Shown here piece after piece: positions 1-9,122 of a DNA stretch of 43,379 bases. A program made the translations under genes and the position numbers. Origin of the DNA: Flavobacteriales bacterium (GTDB lineage: Bacteria; Bacteroidota; Bacteroidia; Flavobacteriales_D; Crocinitomicaceae); the NCBI GenBank assembly GCA_947463345.1, contig CANHSA010000003.1:1-43379 (forward strand). Direction: 5' to 3'. Each line of letters opens with the position of its first letter. The first letter of the stretch is position 1. The notes under the pieces were generated by a model, which had not been told where the DNA came from, did no database searches, and worked only from the letters and a program-made list of their open reading frames with translations.

Positions 1-108
1 CCTACAATGAAAGCAGGAGCCTTGGAAACTTCCAAAAAGTTCAGTTTGTTGGAAATCTTACCACAATACGAAGAATTATACCGTAAATTAGTTCAAAAAA
101 AGGCATGA
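1..108 (+). CDS. C-terminal fragment, possible glycosyltransferase (BshA-like)
   Basis: An open frame enters from the left edge and ends at TGA 106-108, giving the last 35 residues of a protein (PTMKAGALETSKKFSLLEIL and onward). The ending, a helix with a QYEELYRKL-type motif, resembles the C-terminus of GT4 glycosyltransferases such as BshA, the bacillithiol-pathway N-acetylglucosaminyl-malate synthase. This rests on a short tail only and is a guess. Its stop overlaps the elbB start (ATGA), so the two are probably translationally coupled. Confidence 0.4.
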   Translation, partial: PTMKAGALETSKKFSLLEILPQYEELYRKLVQKKA

Positions 109-791
109 AAATCGGTGTTTTATTATCCGGAGCAGGCGTCTACGATGGCGCAGAAATTCACGAATCTGTCTTAACGCTGCTCGAAATTGAAAAGCTAGGT
201 TATGAGGCGGTTTGTATTGGCATAGATGCACCACAGTATCATGTCATCAATCACCTCAACGGCGAAGAACAAGCAGCACCACGCAACATGCTCGAAGAAG
301 CGGCGCGCATCGCAAGAGGCAAAATACAAGAGATACGAACAGTAGTTCCGGCAGACATCGACGCGCTCGTCATTCCAGGCGGCTTTGGTAGTGCCAAGAA
401 TTTTTCTACCTGGGCCTTTGATGGCCCTAGCGGGCAAATACGCCCCGACGTCAAACTTTTGTTGGTCAATATGTATAATGTGGGCAAGCCCATTGTTGCC
501 TTGTGTGTGAGCCCAGTGCTTTTGGCGCTTGCATTTGAAGACATGCCCATTGGTCAGCAACTAACGATAGGTAGTGCTACAGCACCTTCTCCATATAGCA
601 TATCCGATTTTCAAGCGGGATTACAAGCTAAAGGGGTGCAAACACCTGAGTGCAACATACAAGAAATCTGTGTGGATACTCCAAACCGCATCATTACCGC
701 TCCGTGCTACATGCTAGAGGCCAGTTTGCCGCAATTGCAGCACAACATTCAACAAGCAATGTCAGCCCTCCAACAACTCCTTGAAGCCTGA
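105..791 (+). CDS. elbB: ElbB-type DJ-1/PfpI family glyoxalase-like protein
   Basis: The 228-residue protein has the DJ-1/PfpI fold: a MKIGVLLSGAG N-terminus, the acidic residue in GAEIHE, a VIPGGFGSAKN loop and the nucleophile elbow Cys in IVALCVSP. The family (ElbB/GatZ, once called isoprenoid biosynthesis protein with amidotransferase-like domain) has glyoxalase activity in E. coli; the physiological substrate is uncertain. Length matches the family (about 220). The ATG overlaps the stop of the upstream gene by ATGA, and the 3' end overlaps the meaB start by 11 nt, so the three genes look like one transcript. The annotation to family is secure; the biological role is not. Confidence 0.9.
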   Translation: MKIGVLLSGAGVYDGAEIHESVLTLLEIEKLGYEAVCIGIDAPQYHVINHLNGEEQAAPRNMLEEAARIARGKIQEIRTVVPADIDALVIPGGFGSAKNFSTWAFDGPSGQIRPDVKLLLVNMYNVGKPIVALCVSPVLLALAFEDMPIGQQLTIGSATAPSPYSISDFQAGLQAKGVQTPECNIQEICVDTPNRIITAPCYMLEASLPQLQHNIQQAMSALQQLLEA

Positions 792-1809
792 TCAAACACA
801 TATAAATAGCTGGCTCGAAGCGCGCAAGTCTCAACGTGCAGAGCGTAATGAAACCTCCTTGCTAGAAGGCCTTCAAAATGGTTCGCGTGCAGCCCTTGGC
901 CAGGCCATTACACTTATTGAGAGCAGCAAGCCTGCTGATCAACTCATCGCTCAACAACTTTTGCGCGCCTTACCACAGCCGGCTCAGATAGCCAAACGCA
1001 TTGGCATTACCGGTGTTCCAGGTGTCGGTAAAAGCACCTTTATTGAAAATTTAGGTTTGCAATTGGTTGCGCGAGGTCATAAAGTTGCGGTGTTAGCCAT
1101 TGATCCATCTTCTTCGCGCACCGGTGGCAGCATCCTCGGCGACAAAACCAGAATGGAACGCCTTTCTCAAGAACTCAACGTTTTTATCAGACCCAGCGCT
1201 GCCGGTCGTACCCTTGGGGGTGTAGCCAAGCATACCCGCGAAGCCATAGCACTTTGCGAAGCGGCTGGTTATGACATCATTTTAGTTGAAACAGTAGGGG
1301 TGGGGCAGTCCGAAACGCTGGTGCATGGTATGGTCGATTTCTTTTTGCTTTTGATGTTGGCCGGTGCCGGCGACGAACTGCAAGGCATCAAGCGTGGCAT
1401 CATGGAACTTGCCGACACAATTGTTATCAATAAGGCAGATGGTCAAAACGAAGCGGCTGCCAAAGCAGCGCGTTCCGAATATGCAGGAGCGCTTCACGTA
1501 TTTAGCCAACGCCCCGACAACTGGCAGCCACGCGTGTTGTGTACCTCCGGAATCAACGGAACAGGCCTCACCGAACTTTGGTCCCAGATTGAGTCCTTTT
1601 TTGTTCATATGCAGCTCAATGGCGCCTTAAAAATTAAGCGCAAAGACCAAGAGTTATTGTTATTTGAACAATTACTTAGCGATAGCTTGCAACAGCAATT
1701 TTTAGCAGATCCGGATAAAAGAGCTAGCTATCAGCAGCTCAAACAAGAATTGAGTCAGGGTAAGTTGCTTGCCTATGAAGCCATTACGGCCTTTCTTGTT
1801 GGCGCTTAA
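781..1809 (+). CDS. meaB: MeaB/ArgK family GTPase, methylmalonyl-CoA mutase chaperone
   Basis: This G3E-type P-loop GTPase protects and reactivates B12-dependent methylmalonyl-CoA mutase. Visible motifs are Walker A GVPGVGKST, the switch-like DPSSSRTGGSILGDKTRM, VETVGVGQSE and the base-specificity NKAD. At 342 residues it has the expected length, including the C-terminal dimerisation helices. The best start is TTG at 781, which lies inside the end of elbB; no in-frame ATG gives a full G domain. No mutase gene is visible here, so the client must be encoded elsewhere. Its TAA stop shares the palindrome TTAA (1806-1809) with the stop of the convergent CotH gene. Confidence 0.93.
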   Translation: MKPDQTHINSWLEARKSQRAERNETSLLEGLQNGSRAALGQAITLIESSKPADQLIAQQLLRALPQPAQIAKRIGITGVPGVGKSTFIENLGLQLVARGHKVAVLAIDPSSSRTGGSILGDKTRMERLSQELNVFIRPSAAGRTLGGVAKHTREAIALCEAAGYDIILVETVGVGQSETLVHGMVDFFLLLMLAGAGDELQGIKRGIMELADTIVINKADGQNEAAAKAARSEYAGALHVFSQRPDNWQPRVLCTSGINGTGLTELWSQIESFFVHMQLNGALKIKRKDQELLLFEQLLSDSLQQQFLADPDKRASYQQLKQELSQGKLLAYEAITAFLVGA

Positions 1810-4805
1810 TACTTCAGGATTTTCAGGTTATCTAAGCGTTCCTCTCCTTTGTAAATACTGACCCAGTAGATGCCCGCTCGTTGTGAGGTGAGGTCTAAGG
1901 TGGTTTCGTTACTTTCTGAAACTTGACCTTTCTGAATGAGTCTTCCTTGTAGGTCAAACACCTCAAACTTACATGATTTAGCAATTGTTTTATTGTCGCT
2001 CATGATAGAGAATAGGCCATTACTCGGGTTGGGCTGAACGCTAAAATGAATGTCGGGGCCATCAGGAGGCAGCGGTACAACCTTAAAAACAGCCGTAAAT
2101 GTTTGCGTATTTTGTGTCACAAAAACATTCAAACTATCAGAAAGGCTATCTATAATATTGCTAGCCGGTAACCAATGAGAAAAGACATAGCCAGGTTTTG
2201 CAATAGGATGTAAGTCAATTGGTACGCCATCAAAGTAAGTTCCGGTCCAAGGATAGTTCGTTGGCTGAATGGTGTTTAAGTGTATTTCGCCAGCTAATGG
2301 AGGTTCAACGGCTAAGTTAACCTGTACTTTTTTAGTAAGCTCAAATTGCAAGCGCAGTTGATTGAAGACAAAAGTAGAGCGACACAAAAGTGATTGTTGA
2401 AATTGCTCGTGGTTGTCTTCGAATGCAGCCATTTGCCCGGCAATATTATTAGGGTCTCCCCAACGTGCAAATTGGAGTGGCATTTCGGGGAGCATAGATT
2501 CATAAAAGGCCTGTTCGGTAGCAATCAGTTGTTCTTGACGGTAGCTGGTGTTCATCTGATCGGCAAACCGATTGATAAAATAGTTGCGGTAAGCCAAATT
2601 TTGGATGCTCTGTTTCCAAATATTAATATACGGATTGTCTTCGGATTGCCCCATCATATAAGCTATGTGGTTGTCGGTGCAGTTGGTCCAGCCGTTGGGT
2701 TGCATAGAGAGTTCGAGATCGATGAGTGCAAAGCGCCAACGTTTCTGACTTGCGTCTGAGCGGTAAATTTTGATGTTGTTACCGGGCCAATCCACATTGC
2801 CCATCCACGATTCAGCAATAATATAGTCTGTATAGTGCTTGAGGTCAAAATATTGATCGGCGTCTTGCCAGTAAGTTGGAGAGGAAGGGTCGAGGTTATT
2901 AAAAAGGCTGTAATCTGTCCAAAAATTGTCGACATCGCCTTCGACAGCGCGCAAGATGAGGTTGTACCAATAACTCAAGGAAAGGAGCTCGATGGAATCG
3001 CGCGTAGCACCATCGTGTTGTTCAAAATATTCTTGATTGAATTTTTCACGCAATTCATAGAGCCCAAAATAAGAGCCATTGATGTATACACTAACTGGTC
3101 TGAAGCTCGAATAATAATTGTCAGATCCCTCGCTCATCATGCGCACCTGACTAGCATCTTTATAGGGCAATGTGAGGTACTGATTGGAGCCATTTCTGAG
3201 ATAAATATCACTGTATAAAGATCTGTTAGGTCTGTCTGGCAAGATAGGAAACTCAATTGCTTTATCTCCGAAAGTACCGTGCGTAAAACTCAGCCTGAAT
3301 GAATGTTGCGGATGTGAGCGGCTGCCACCTGCTCCGCCATCCATGCGCATACCTGTTTTACTTTGATGTAAAATTGGATGTGTTTGTCCTGTATCTAAGA
3401 TGATGGCATAAGCAGGTTTAACCCAATCGGTCCACCAGTTGTCAAAAATTCCATTGGCACCATATAAATTTTGATTGGGCGTATTGACAAGAAGAATGGG
3501 TGTGGTGTGAGATACATTAAATAGGTAAGTTTCAACGGCTTGTTCACTGGCTAATAACGTTGGGTTTCCGAGCGGAAAAACTTTCGCCCTAAGGACTTTA
3601 TTTGCATTTATATTGACGGGGCCTGTGTAGCTTGTTGAATTGAAAGTGGGGTCCTCGCCGTTTGTTGTGTAGACAAGTTTGCCTATGTTGTTGGGAACAG
3701 TGGTGCTGATACTTACGCTAAAATTGGAGTTGTACACGCCGCTTGGCATTTGTATTTGTGGGCGTGGGAGGGTATCGGTAAAAACTTGGCTTGCGTTGTT
3801 ACTAAGGCCAGGGGTAGGATTCATCCAGGTAAGCGTTGTGTTGCCATTCGGAAAACGACCTATAGAAATATCGGCCTGAGGGCTAGTGATCTCTAATTGA
3901 TCTTGCAGTTGATTGGCGGCGTTGAATAGGTAGACCTGCTCTCCATTGCCGTCTAATTTGAAATCGGTATGAAACTGCTGTCCTTGCAGTGGTGTAAAAT
4001 TAGCGTCCAGTGAGGCAAGCGAGGTATGATTGAGGGCAATGTCAATGTAGTCGTAAAATTCTCCGTTGGTACTGGCCACCTGAAAAGAAAGCGATGAAAT
4101 TGGACCAGCACTTAAGCCCGCCGCTTGTAACTCACTTGCCAATATCAAAAATTGATGACGAGCCCCCCAATACCAATTGCCATATGGTGCAGGATAGTCA
4201 GTGTTGCCATTTGTAATGGTGCCATTACCAATTACAGCATTATTGAGTTTCATGTTAGGTCTTTGGCTGTAAGTTTGCCCCATATTATTGCTACATGCCG
4301 CAGCCGAGCCATCTACAAAACTACCAAGAGATGAAACAAACGGTGTGGCGCTCTGATAAAATACGGAATTTTCGGTATAACCCGAATTATTGTAAGAACA
4401 GACATTCACGAGGATATTCGAGCTGCCATCCCAAATAAAATTTTGTGAAAACGGGTGTGTGTTCCAGCCTGCAGTAGGATTGAAATTGGTGGTGTTATTG
4501 GTGGCAATAAATGGAACACTCGCATAGCGGTCTTTGCCACTGCAAAAAATGCGTAAATACGACTGTGCCGATAAGTTTACGTTGGGAAAAACCCAAGCAT
4601 TGATACCATTTAATTGATCGCCTAATTTCCAATTCTCAAGATTGATGGCACTTGAACTATTGTTGTAAAGTTCTATCCAGTCCGGTGCGTCTCCGTTTTC
4701 ATCTTGCACAGCAATTGCATTTTTATTGCAGCCTTCATTGATCAAAATTTGACCATTCACAAGGACACAACTGAGCAAGAAGAAGCATAATTTGATGATT
4801 CTCAT
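1806..4805 (-). CDS. Secreted CotH-kinase-domain protein with split lamin-tail domain and T9SS sorting domain
   Basis: The 999-residue protein starts with a signal peptide (cleavage near VNG-Q, residue 19). Residues ~20-110 begin a lamin-tail domain (ILINEGCNKN, DWIELYN). Residues ~110-280 carry an insert with the FIWDGSSNILV and FLILASEL motifs seen in other Bacteroidota exoproteins. Residues ~282-335 complete the lamin-tail fold (GEQVYLFN, SIGRFPNG). A chitobiase C-terminal-like module follows (~345-425), then a CotH-like domain (~430-790; GMRMDGGAGGSRSHP, FGLYELREKF, ALIDLELSM), a bacterial-repeat module (~845-905) and a T9SS type A domain (VQPNPSNG to the end). CotH of Bacillus is an atypical protein kinase; whether this one phosphorylates anything is unknown. 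The likely location is the cell surface or outside the cell. Confidence 0.88.
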   Translation of the reverse strand: MRIIKLCFFLLSCVLVNGQILINEGCNKNAIAVQDENGDAPDWIELYNNSSSAINLENWKLGDQLNGINAWVFPNVNLSAQSYLRIFCSGKDRYASVPFIATNNTTNFNPTAGWNTHPFSQNFIWDGSSNILVNVCSYNNSGYTENSVFYQSATPFVSSLGSFVDGSAAACSNNMGQTYSQRPNMKLNNAVIGNGTITNGNTDYPAPYGNWYWGARHQFLILASELQAAGLSAGPISSLSFQVASTNGEFYDYIDIALNHTSLASLDANFTPLQGQQFHTDFKLDGNGEQVYLFNAANQLQDQLEITSPQADISIGRFPNGNTTLTWMNPTPGLSNNASQVFTDTLPRPQIQMPSGVYNSNFSVSISTTVPNNIGKLVYTTNGEDPTFNSTSYTGPVNINANKVLRAKVFPLGNPTLLASEQAVETYLFNVSHTTPILLVNTPNQNLYGANGIFDNWWTDWVKPAYAIILDTGQTHPILHQSKTGMRMDGGAGGSRSHPQHSFRLSFTHGTFGDKAIEFPILPDRPNRSLYSDIYLRNGSNQYLTLPYKDASQVRMMSEGSDNYYSSFRPVSVYINGSYFGLYELREKFNQEYFEQHDGATRDSIELLSLSYWYNLILRAVEGDVDNFWTDYSLFNNLDPSSPTYWQDADQYFDLKHYTDYIIAESWMGNVDWPGNNIKIYRSDASQKRWRFALIDLELSMQPNGWTNCTDNHIAYMMGQSEDNPYINIWKQSIQNLAYRNYFINRFADQMNTSYRQEQLIATEQAFYESMLPEMPLQFARWGDPNNIAGQMAAFEDNHEQFQQSLLCRSTFVFNQLRLQFELTKKVQVNLAVEPPLAGEIHLNTIQPTNYPWTGTYFDGVPIDLHPIAKPGYVFSHWLPASNIIDSLSDSLNVFVTQNTQTFTAVFKVVPLPPDGPDIHFSVQPNPSNGLFSIMSDNKTIAKSCKFEVFDLQGRLIQKGQVSESNETTLDLTSQRAGIYWVSIYKGEERLDNLKILKY

Positions 4806-4818
4806 AGAGCGAATTTAC

Positions 4819-4849
4819 AAAAAAAAAAGCCCGGGTTTAACCGGGCTTT
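4819..4849 (-). terminator. Rho-independent terminator after the SprB-repeat gene
   Basis: On the minus strand a perfect 9-bp stem, aaagcccgg/ccgggcttt with a 6-nt loop, is followed by about ten T residues. It lies just after the stop of the SprB-repeat gene and 14 nt before the CotH start, so the two cargo genes are probably separate transcripts. The sequence is clear; function is inferred. Confidence 0.88.
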
Positions 4850-4870
4850 AAATAGAGAACTTTTGTCTTA

Positions 4871-7800
4871 TTAGCGGATAACCTGCAATGCTTTGCGCAC
4901 TAAAGCATCTTCGCTTTGGAGTTCAAGGATATAAGAGCCATTTGCAAGTTCTTGGGTCAATACTTGGTATTTACCCTCTCCGATGGTGCTCAATTCAATT
5001 GTTACTTTTTGTCCAAAAGAATTGTAAAGAATTACTGAGCTCAGGGCAGGACTTACAATAAAGAAGTTGCCATTGCTTGGATTCGGGAATACTTGAGCAG
5101 CATTGAGGTCGTTGATGTCTAGGCCTACAATTGAGTTCACAACGATAGAATCTGAGAAAGTACATCCTAAAGAATCTGTAATTGTTACTACGTAAGTTCC
5201 ACCATCGATATTATTGAGGTCTTGAGTAGTGGCGTTGTTGTCCCAGCTGTACGTGTAAGAACCAGTTGCACCACTAACCGTTAGGTCAATTGCGCCATCT
5301 GTTCCAAAAACGGCAGGGGTTACGGCAGCACTTACTGACCATGCTGTTGGCTCGTTTACTGTTGCAGAAGCAGAAGTGCTACAGCCGTAAGCATCTGTAA
5401 CTACGACTGAATAGCTTCCTTCGCCAAGACCAGAGAGGACAGTATTGCTAGCTGTTGAACCAGCCCAGTCGTAAGCGTAAGGGCCTGTACCACCGCTTGC
5501 AACAACGGTAACACTACCTGTGTTGGTGCCAGAGCAAAGTGGGTTTGAAGCACTCGCAGTTGCAGAAAGGTTGCTCACTGCAAGCACTGTTACAACTGTA
5601 TCGGTACAACCTAAGCCGTCGGTAACTACACAAGTGTAAGTACCCGGACCTACTGAGGTAACGTATGTACTGGTATTGGCAGTGCCCAACCATTGGTAGG
5701 CATATGGAGCTACACCATTTGAAGCACTAATTTCTAAGTTACCTGTCTGAGCGCTATTACACAAAACATCTGTTCCATTTGCAACTGCGGCAAGGTTGGA
5801 TAACTCTAGAAGAGTGTTGGAGATGATCACAATACAGCCCGTCGCATCGGTTACCGTACACTCATAAGTGCCAGCAGGGATGTTGTTGAGAGCAGCTGTA
5901 GTGCCTTGGTTGTTGGCCCAACTATAAGTATATGGTTCAATACCTTGGCTTGCAGTAAGTGCAACTGATCCTGTAGCTTGTCCACCGCAGGTTACGTTTT
6001 GAGCCGTAGCAGTTACAGTTAAGTTAGAAAGACTCGGTACAATAACGCTAACAGTTGCAGGGCAACCATTGATGTCTGTGAGTACGCAAGGGTATTGTCC
6101 TGCGCCAACGCCTGAAATAGCATTTGTAGTAGCGCCATTTGACCATAAGTAATTAACTGTTCCTGTACCACCTGTTGTTGTAATGCTAGCACCACCATCG
6201 TTAGCTCCACAAGAAGCAGCAGTGGTTGTTACAGTTTGGTTGTAGGCAACACAAGACTTAAATATTGGATTGACTACAAAAGAGTAGTTGATGGACGCTG
6301 GTGATTGCCAGTTACCTGTGTTTGCTTGATCCCAACGGTAGTAGGTCATGCCCGCGCTAAAATAATCAGTTGAGGTAGCCAAGCGAATATTGCCATTGGC
6401 AGAAGAAGCTTGATAAACTCCAAAGAAGTATGTGCCTGGGCTTAAGTTTAATGTTCCACCTGAAATTGGAACTTTAACTGTAACGCCATTTAAGTTGTCG
6501 GCCGCTGTAGTTGTGTAGGTCACAGTAGATGCAATAGGCGTAAGATTTGGTACCATTGCGCCTGTTGTGGTGTTTAGTGTGGTACCATAAATATTCACAC
6601 TTGCAACATAACCGGTAGGCGTTCCTGGATTGAGTACAAACAGAACGGAGTCCAAGAAATCGTTTTGAGTGATCGCATAGTTATTACCAAAAACGATGTT
6701 ATTAGCAACAGTGGTTGCGTTCAATCCTAATGAACCTGTTACGCCAACAGTGCGCGACATTTCACCAGTTGTTCTTGTGAAGGTAGTCGTTTTGCTGTTG
6801 TTTTGTGGGATTTGATCACCTGCGTTGTTGAACACATAATCGATGGTATATGCGCCCAATGCAGTAACCGTAAAGTTAGCTACGGTAAAGGTATCTATTT
6901 GTCCAGCAATGAGGTCTTGTGGAGCACTTGTTGCTGTATAAATAACCGCATTAGATGGGTCTTTTACCGTTACGGTCATAGTAACACCTGTTGTTGTAGC
7001 TGTGCCTGTATTAATAGCACGTGCCCAAAATTGTAGGTCGTTACCAGTCAAAGACTGACGGGTGTGTATTTTGGTGTTCTCGCCACCAGGGTTGCGGTTG
7101 TTTAAGAAAGCAATTTCATCGCTCGGATCTGCTCCAAATTTCGGGCGAATCATAAATGCTGGGCTCACCCCAAAAGCTTCTACGGGAGTCCATGCTCCTG
7201 CTGCTCCTGTTCTAACTAGGTTTTTGCCAGGGGTAAAGATGCTGAGGTCTGCGCCAATAGGAAAAGAGGTTGTTCCAGTTTTTTTGATGGCGATAAGGTA
7301 TTCGCCTGCTGTAACAGGAATTGGCGTAGGGAAGTTATGGAGTCTAAAACCAGCACCGTTAGCTGTAATATTGGCAGAGGTGTAAAGTGGGGTAGTAGCT
7401 ACCACACCGTTGGTCACTTGAAAAACTTGTACGTTGTAAACTTGTGTTGTGGAGGTACTTTGTACAAAATACACTGCTCCTGTCATGTTGTCGGCACCAT
7501 AAACGGTATGTACAACACCTTGAGTGTATTCTAAAGTCGAAGACCAATTGTAAGCAACTTGGTATACGTTGTTATCTCTTGCAGTATAGTTGTAGTCAAG
7601 AATGAGGTTTTGGGTGCTTTGGTCATTGCTAATTACACCATCTAGTTGCGTCTGCGTTTTAATGTACTTGATGAGGTAAGATTTGGAAGATGTTAAAACA
7701 GGTGCCCAAGTTCCGGATGTAAGTACTTGTTCAGCACCAATACCGAGCGAAACAGGTGTGCTAGCATAAGTCTGAACTGGAGTTGTTGTATTTGGCAATT

Positions 7801-8416
7801 CGTAGATTTCAGTAGTTAATACCACATTTGTAAGCGTTGCGCCACTGAAGTTTTTAACGGTTGCGCCCAAAGGAATGCCATAACTCGCTTGCGAAATTGG
7901 AATGCGCGTGTTGCGATTGGTAACATAAGTAATACCGGCATCGTTGTTATTTGGCAGGGCGGCAAAAGTAAAGCTCCAAGTAAAGCCCGTGGCTTCCCAT
8001 TGGTTGTCCCACTCAAAATAATAAGTGGTACCTGCCATTAAAATGATGTTTTCAATTTTTGATGCGTAAGCAGTAGTACCAGTTGAAATACAACCTGCAA
8101 AGTCATCGTTGTTGGCTACTGCAACCAGTGCAGTACAACTGCCGGACCAAATCCAGAGTCTGGTGTCGGCGCCGCCCCCACAAGAATTGATATTTAAAAT
8201 ACCGTTAGAAGTTGGGGTGTAAGCATACCAACCTGCCGTTAAGGCTACGCCGTTGCCATTGAGCCCGGGTGTGGAGGGTGTGCCAATTAGGGTGGTAGCC
8301 GTAAAAGTACCTGGGGTAACAGGTGAAGCCGTGGCACAAGTGAGGGCTTGCGCGTGGCCTTTAAGACCAACACCGATGAGCAGTATACTGCACAATAAGT
8401 GTAGAATTTTTTTCAT
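4871..8416 (-). CDS. Secreted SprB-repeat protein with T9SS sorting domain
   Basis: The 1181-residue exoprotein has a signal peptide (MKKILHLLCSILLIGVGLKGHAQ). Residues ~23-155 look like a PPC/beta-sandwich domain (GWYAYTPTSNG, CGGGADTRLWIW). CARDB-like modules fill ~155-550, and another beta domain runs to ~725. Five SprB-type repeats of 64-76 residues (728-1094) share the pattern Y-x-W-x(n)-G-x-Y-x-x-x-x-T-D-x-x-G-C. A T9SS type A domain (VFPNPSNG, from residue 1109) ends the protein. SprB is the mobile gliding adhesin of Flavobacterium, but that protein is several times larger; here only the repeat type is shared, so adhesion is plausible and gliding is not shown. Confidence 0.9.
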   Translation of the reverse strand: MKKILHLLCSILLIGVGLKGHAQALTCATASPVTPGTFTATTLIGTPSTPGLNGNGVALTAGWYAYTPTSNGILNINSCGGGADTRLWIWSGSCTALVAVANNDDFAGCISTGTTAYASKIENIILMAGTTYYFEWDNQWEATGFTWSFTFAALPNNNDAGITYVTNRNTRIPISQASYGIPLGATVKNFSGATLTNVVLTTEIYELPNTTTPVQTYASTPVSLGIGAEQVLTSGTWAPVLTSSKSYLIKYIKTQTQLDGVISNDQSTQNLILDYNYTARDNNVYQVAYNWSSTLEYTQGVVHTVYGADNMTGAVYFVQSTSTTQVYNVQVFQVTNGVVATTPLYTSANITANGAGFRLHNFPTPIPVTAGEYLIAIKKTGTTSFPIGADLSIFTPGKNLVRTGAAGAWTPVEAFGVSPAFMIRPKFGADPSDEIAFLNNRNPGGENTKIHTRQSLTGNDLQFWARAINTGTATTTGVTMTVTVKDPSNAVIYTATSAPQDLIAGQIDTFTVANFTVTALGAYTIDYVFNNAGDQIPQNNSKTTTFTRTTGEMSRTVGVTGSLGLNATTVANNIVFGNNYAITQNDFLDSVLFVLNPGTPTGYVASVNIYGTTLNTTTGAMVPNLTPIASTVTYTTTAADNLNGVTVKVPISGGTLNLSPGTYFFGVYQASSANGNIRLATSTDYFSAGMTYYRWDQANTGNWQSPASINYSFVVNPIFKSCVAYNQTVTTTAASCGANDGGASITTTGGTGTVNYLWSNGATTNAISGVGAGQYPCVLTDINGCPATVSVIVPSLSNLTVTATAQNVTCGGQATGSVALTASQGIEPYTYSWANNQGTTAALNNIPAGTYECTVTDATGCIVIISNTLLELSNLAAVANGTDVLCNSAQTGNLEISASNGVAPYAYQWLGTANTSTYVTSVGPGTYTCVVTDGLGCTDTVVTVLAVSNLSATASASNPLCSGTNTGSVTVVASGGTGPYAYDWAGSTASNTVLSGLGEGSYSVVVTDAYGCSTSASATVNEPTAWSVSAAVTPAVFGTDGAIDLTVSGATGSYTYSWDNNATTQDLNNIDGGTYVVTITDSLGCTFSDSIVVNSIVGLDINDLNAAQVFPNPSNGNFFIVSPALSSVILYNSFGQKVTIELSTIGEGKYQVLTQELANGSYILELQSEDALVRKALQVIR
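5135..6235 (-). repeat. Five SprB-type protein repeats
   Basis: The tandem repeats begin at residues 728, 799, 875, 950 and 1026 of the 1181-residue protein. Units are similar but clearly diverged, so this is a protein-level repeat rather than a recent DNA duplication. Cysteine count per unit, N- to C-terminal, is 3, 3, 3, 2, 1. Confidence 0.85.
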
Positions 8417-8471
8417 AAAAGCTTGTTTTAATGGTTAATTGGCCACAAGTTAACAAATTATTATCAATAAT

Positions 8472-9122
8472 CTAAAAATTCTTGAGGATGATTTTGTTGC
8501 GCAGTAATTTTATTTCTCCTTTTGTTTCAAGTTGCTTGAGTAGTCTTGAAATAACAACCCTCGAAGAGTGGAGGTCATCTGCAACTTGCTGGTGGGTATG
8601 GTTGATTTCAACGCTACCTAAAATCTTGGCCTGATCAGAAAGGTATTTGAGTAAGCGTTGATCTAGATTCATAAAAGCGATGGCATCGATAGACTCCATG
8701 AGTTCGAGCATGCGGGTATGGTAGCTATCTAAAATAAATTGTCGCCATGTTTTGTATTGATCGAGCCAGCGCTCCATGTATTCGGAAGGAAACATCAATA
8801 GAAGCGAAGGCTCCATAGAGGTGGCTTTGATCTGAGAGTCGATTCTTCTGGTGCAACATTGCAAGGACATGGCGCAGGTGTCGCCGCCTTCCATATAATA
8901 AAGCAGTAATTCGTCGCCACTTTCGTTTTCTCTCGAAATTTTGATAGACCCTTCGATGACAATTGGTATCATTTGAAGTTGGTCTCCTACGTTGACGATA
9001 ATTTCATCCGTGGCGGTCTCTCTAATTTTGGCGACCTGTGCCATTTCTTCAAGAAGTGCATCTTCGAGCAAATACCCTAAATGGGCCTGAAGCATTTCGA
9101 GCTTATTTTCTGACTTGAGCAT
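8472..9122 (-). CDS. Crp/Fnr family transcriptional regulator with C-x5-CC motif
   Basis: The 216-residue regulator has an N-terminal cyclic-nucleotide-binding-like beta-barrel (DEIIVNVGDQLQMIPIVIEGSI), a long dimer helix and a C-terminal winged helix (HTHQQVADDLHSSRVVISRLLKQLE). Cys83, Cys89 and Cys90 sit just after the barrel (TCAMSLQCC). From memory this motif is conserved in one Bacteroidota subgroup, which would suggest redox, metal or sulfur sensing rather than cAMP binding. The ORF extends to 9194, but that part overlaps the DUF983 frame; ATG 9122 overlaps the DUF983 stop by 20 nt and is preferred, with ATG 9095 as alternative. It is probably co-transcribed with DUF983 and may regulate itself through the palindrome at 9526. 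Confidence 0.87.
   Translation of the reverse strand: MLKSENKLEMLQAHLGYLLEDALLEEMAQVAKIRETATDEIIVNVGDQLQMIPIVIEGSIKISRENESGDELLLYYMEGGDTCAMSLQCCTRRIDSQIKATSMEPSLLLMFPSEYMERWLDQYKTWRQFILDSYHTRMLELMESIDAIAFMNLDQRLLKYLSDQAKILGSVEINHTHQQVADDLHSSRVVISRLLKQLETKGEIKLLRNKIILKNF

Noticed and set aside
8457-8471. AT-only inverted repeat ATTATT-ATC-AATAAT after the Crp gene
   Set aside because: Too AT-rich and short to claim as a terminator or operator.
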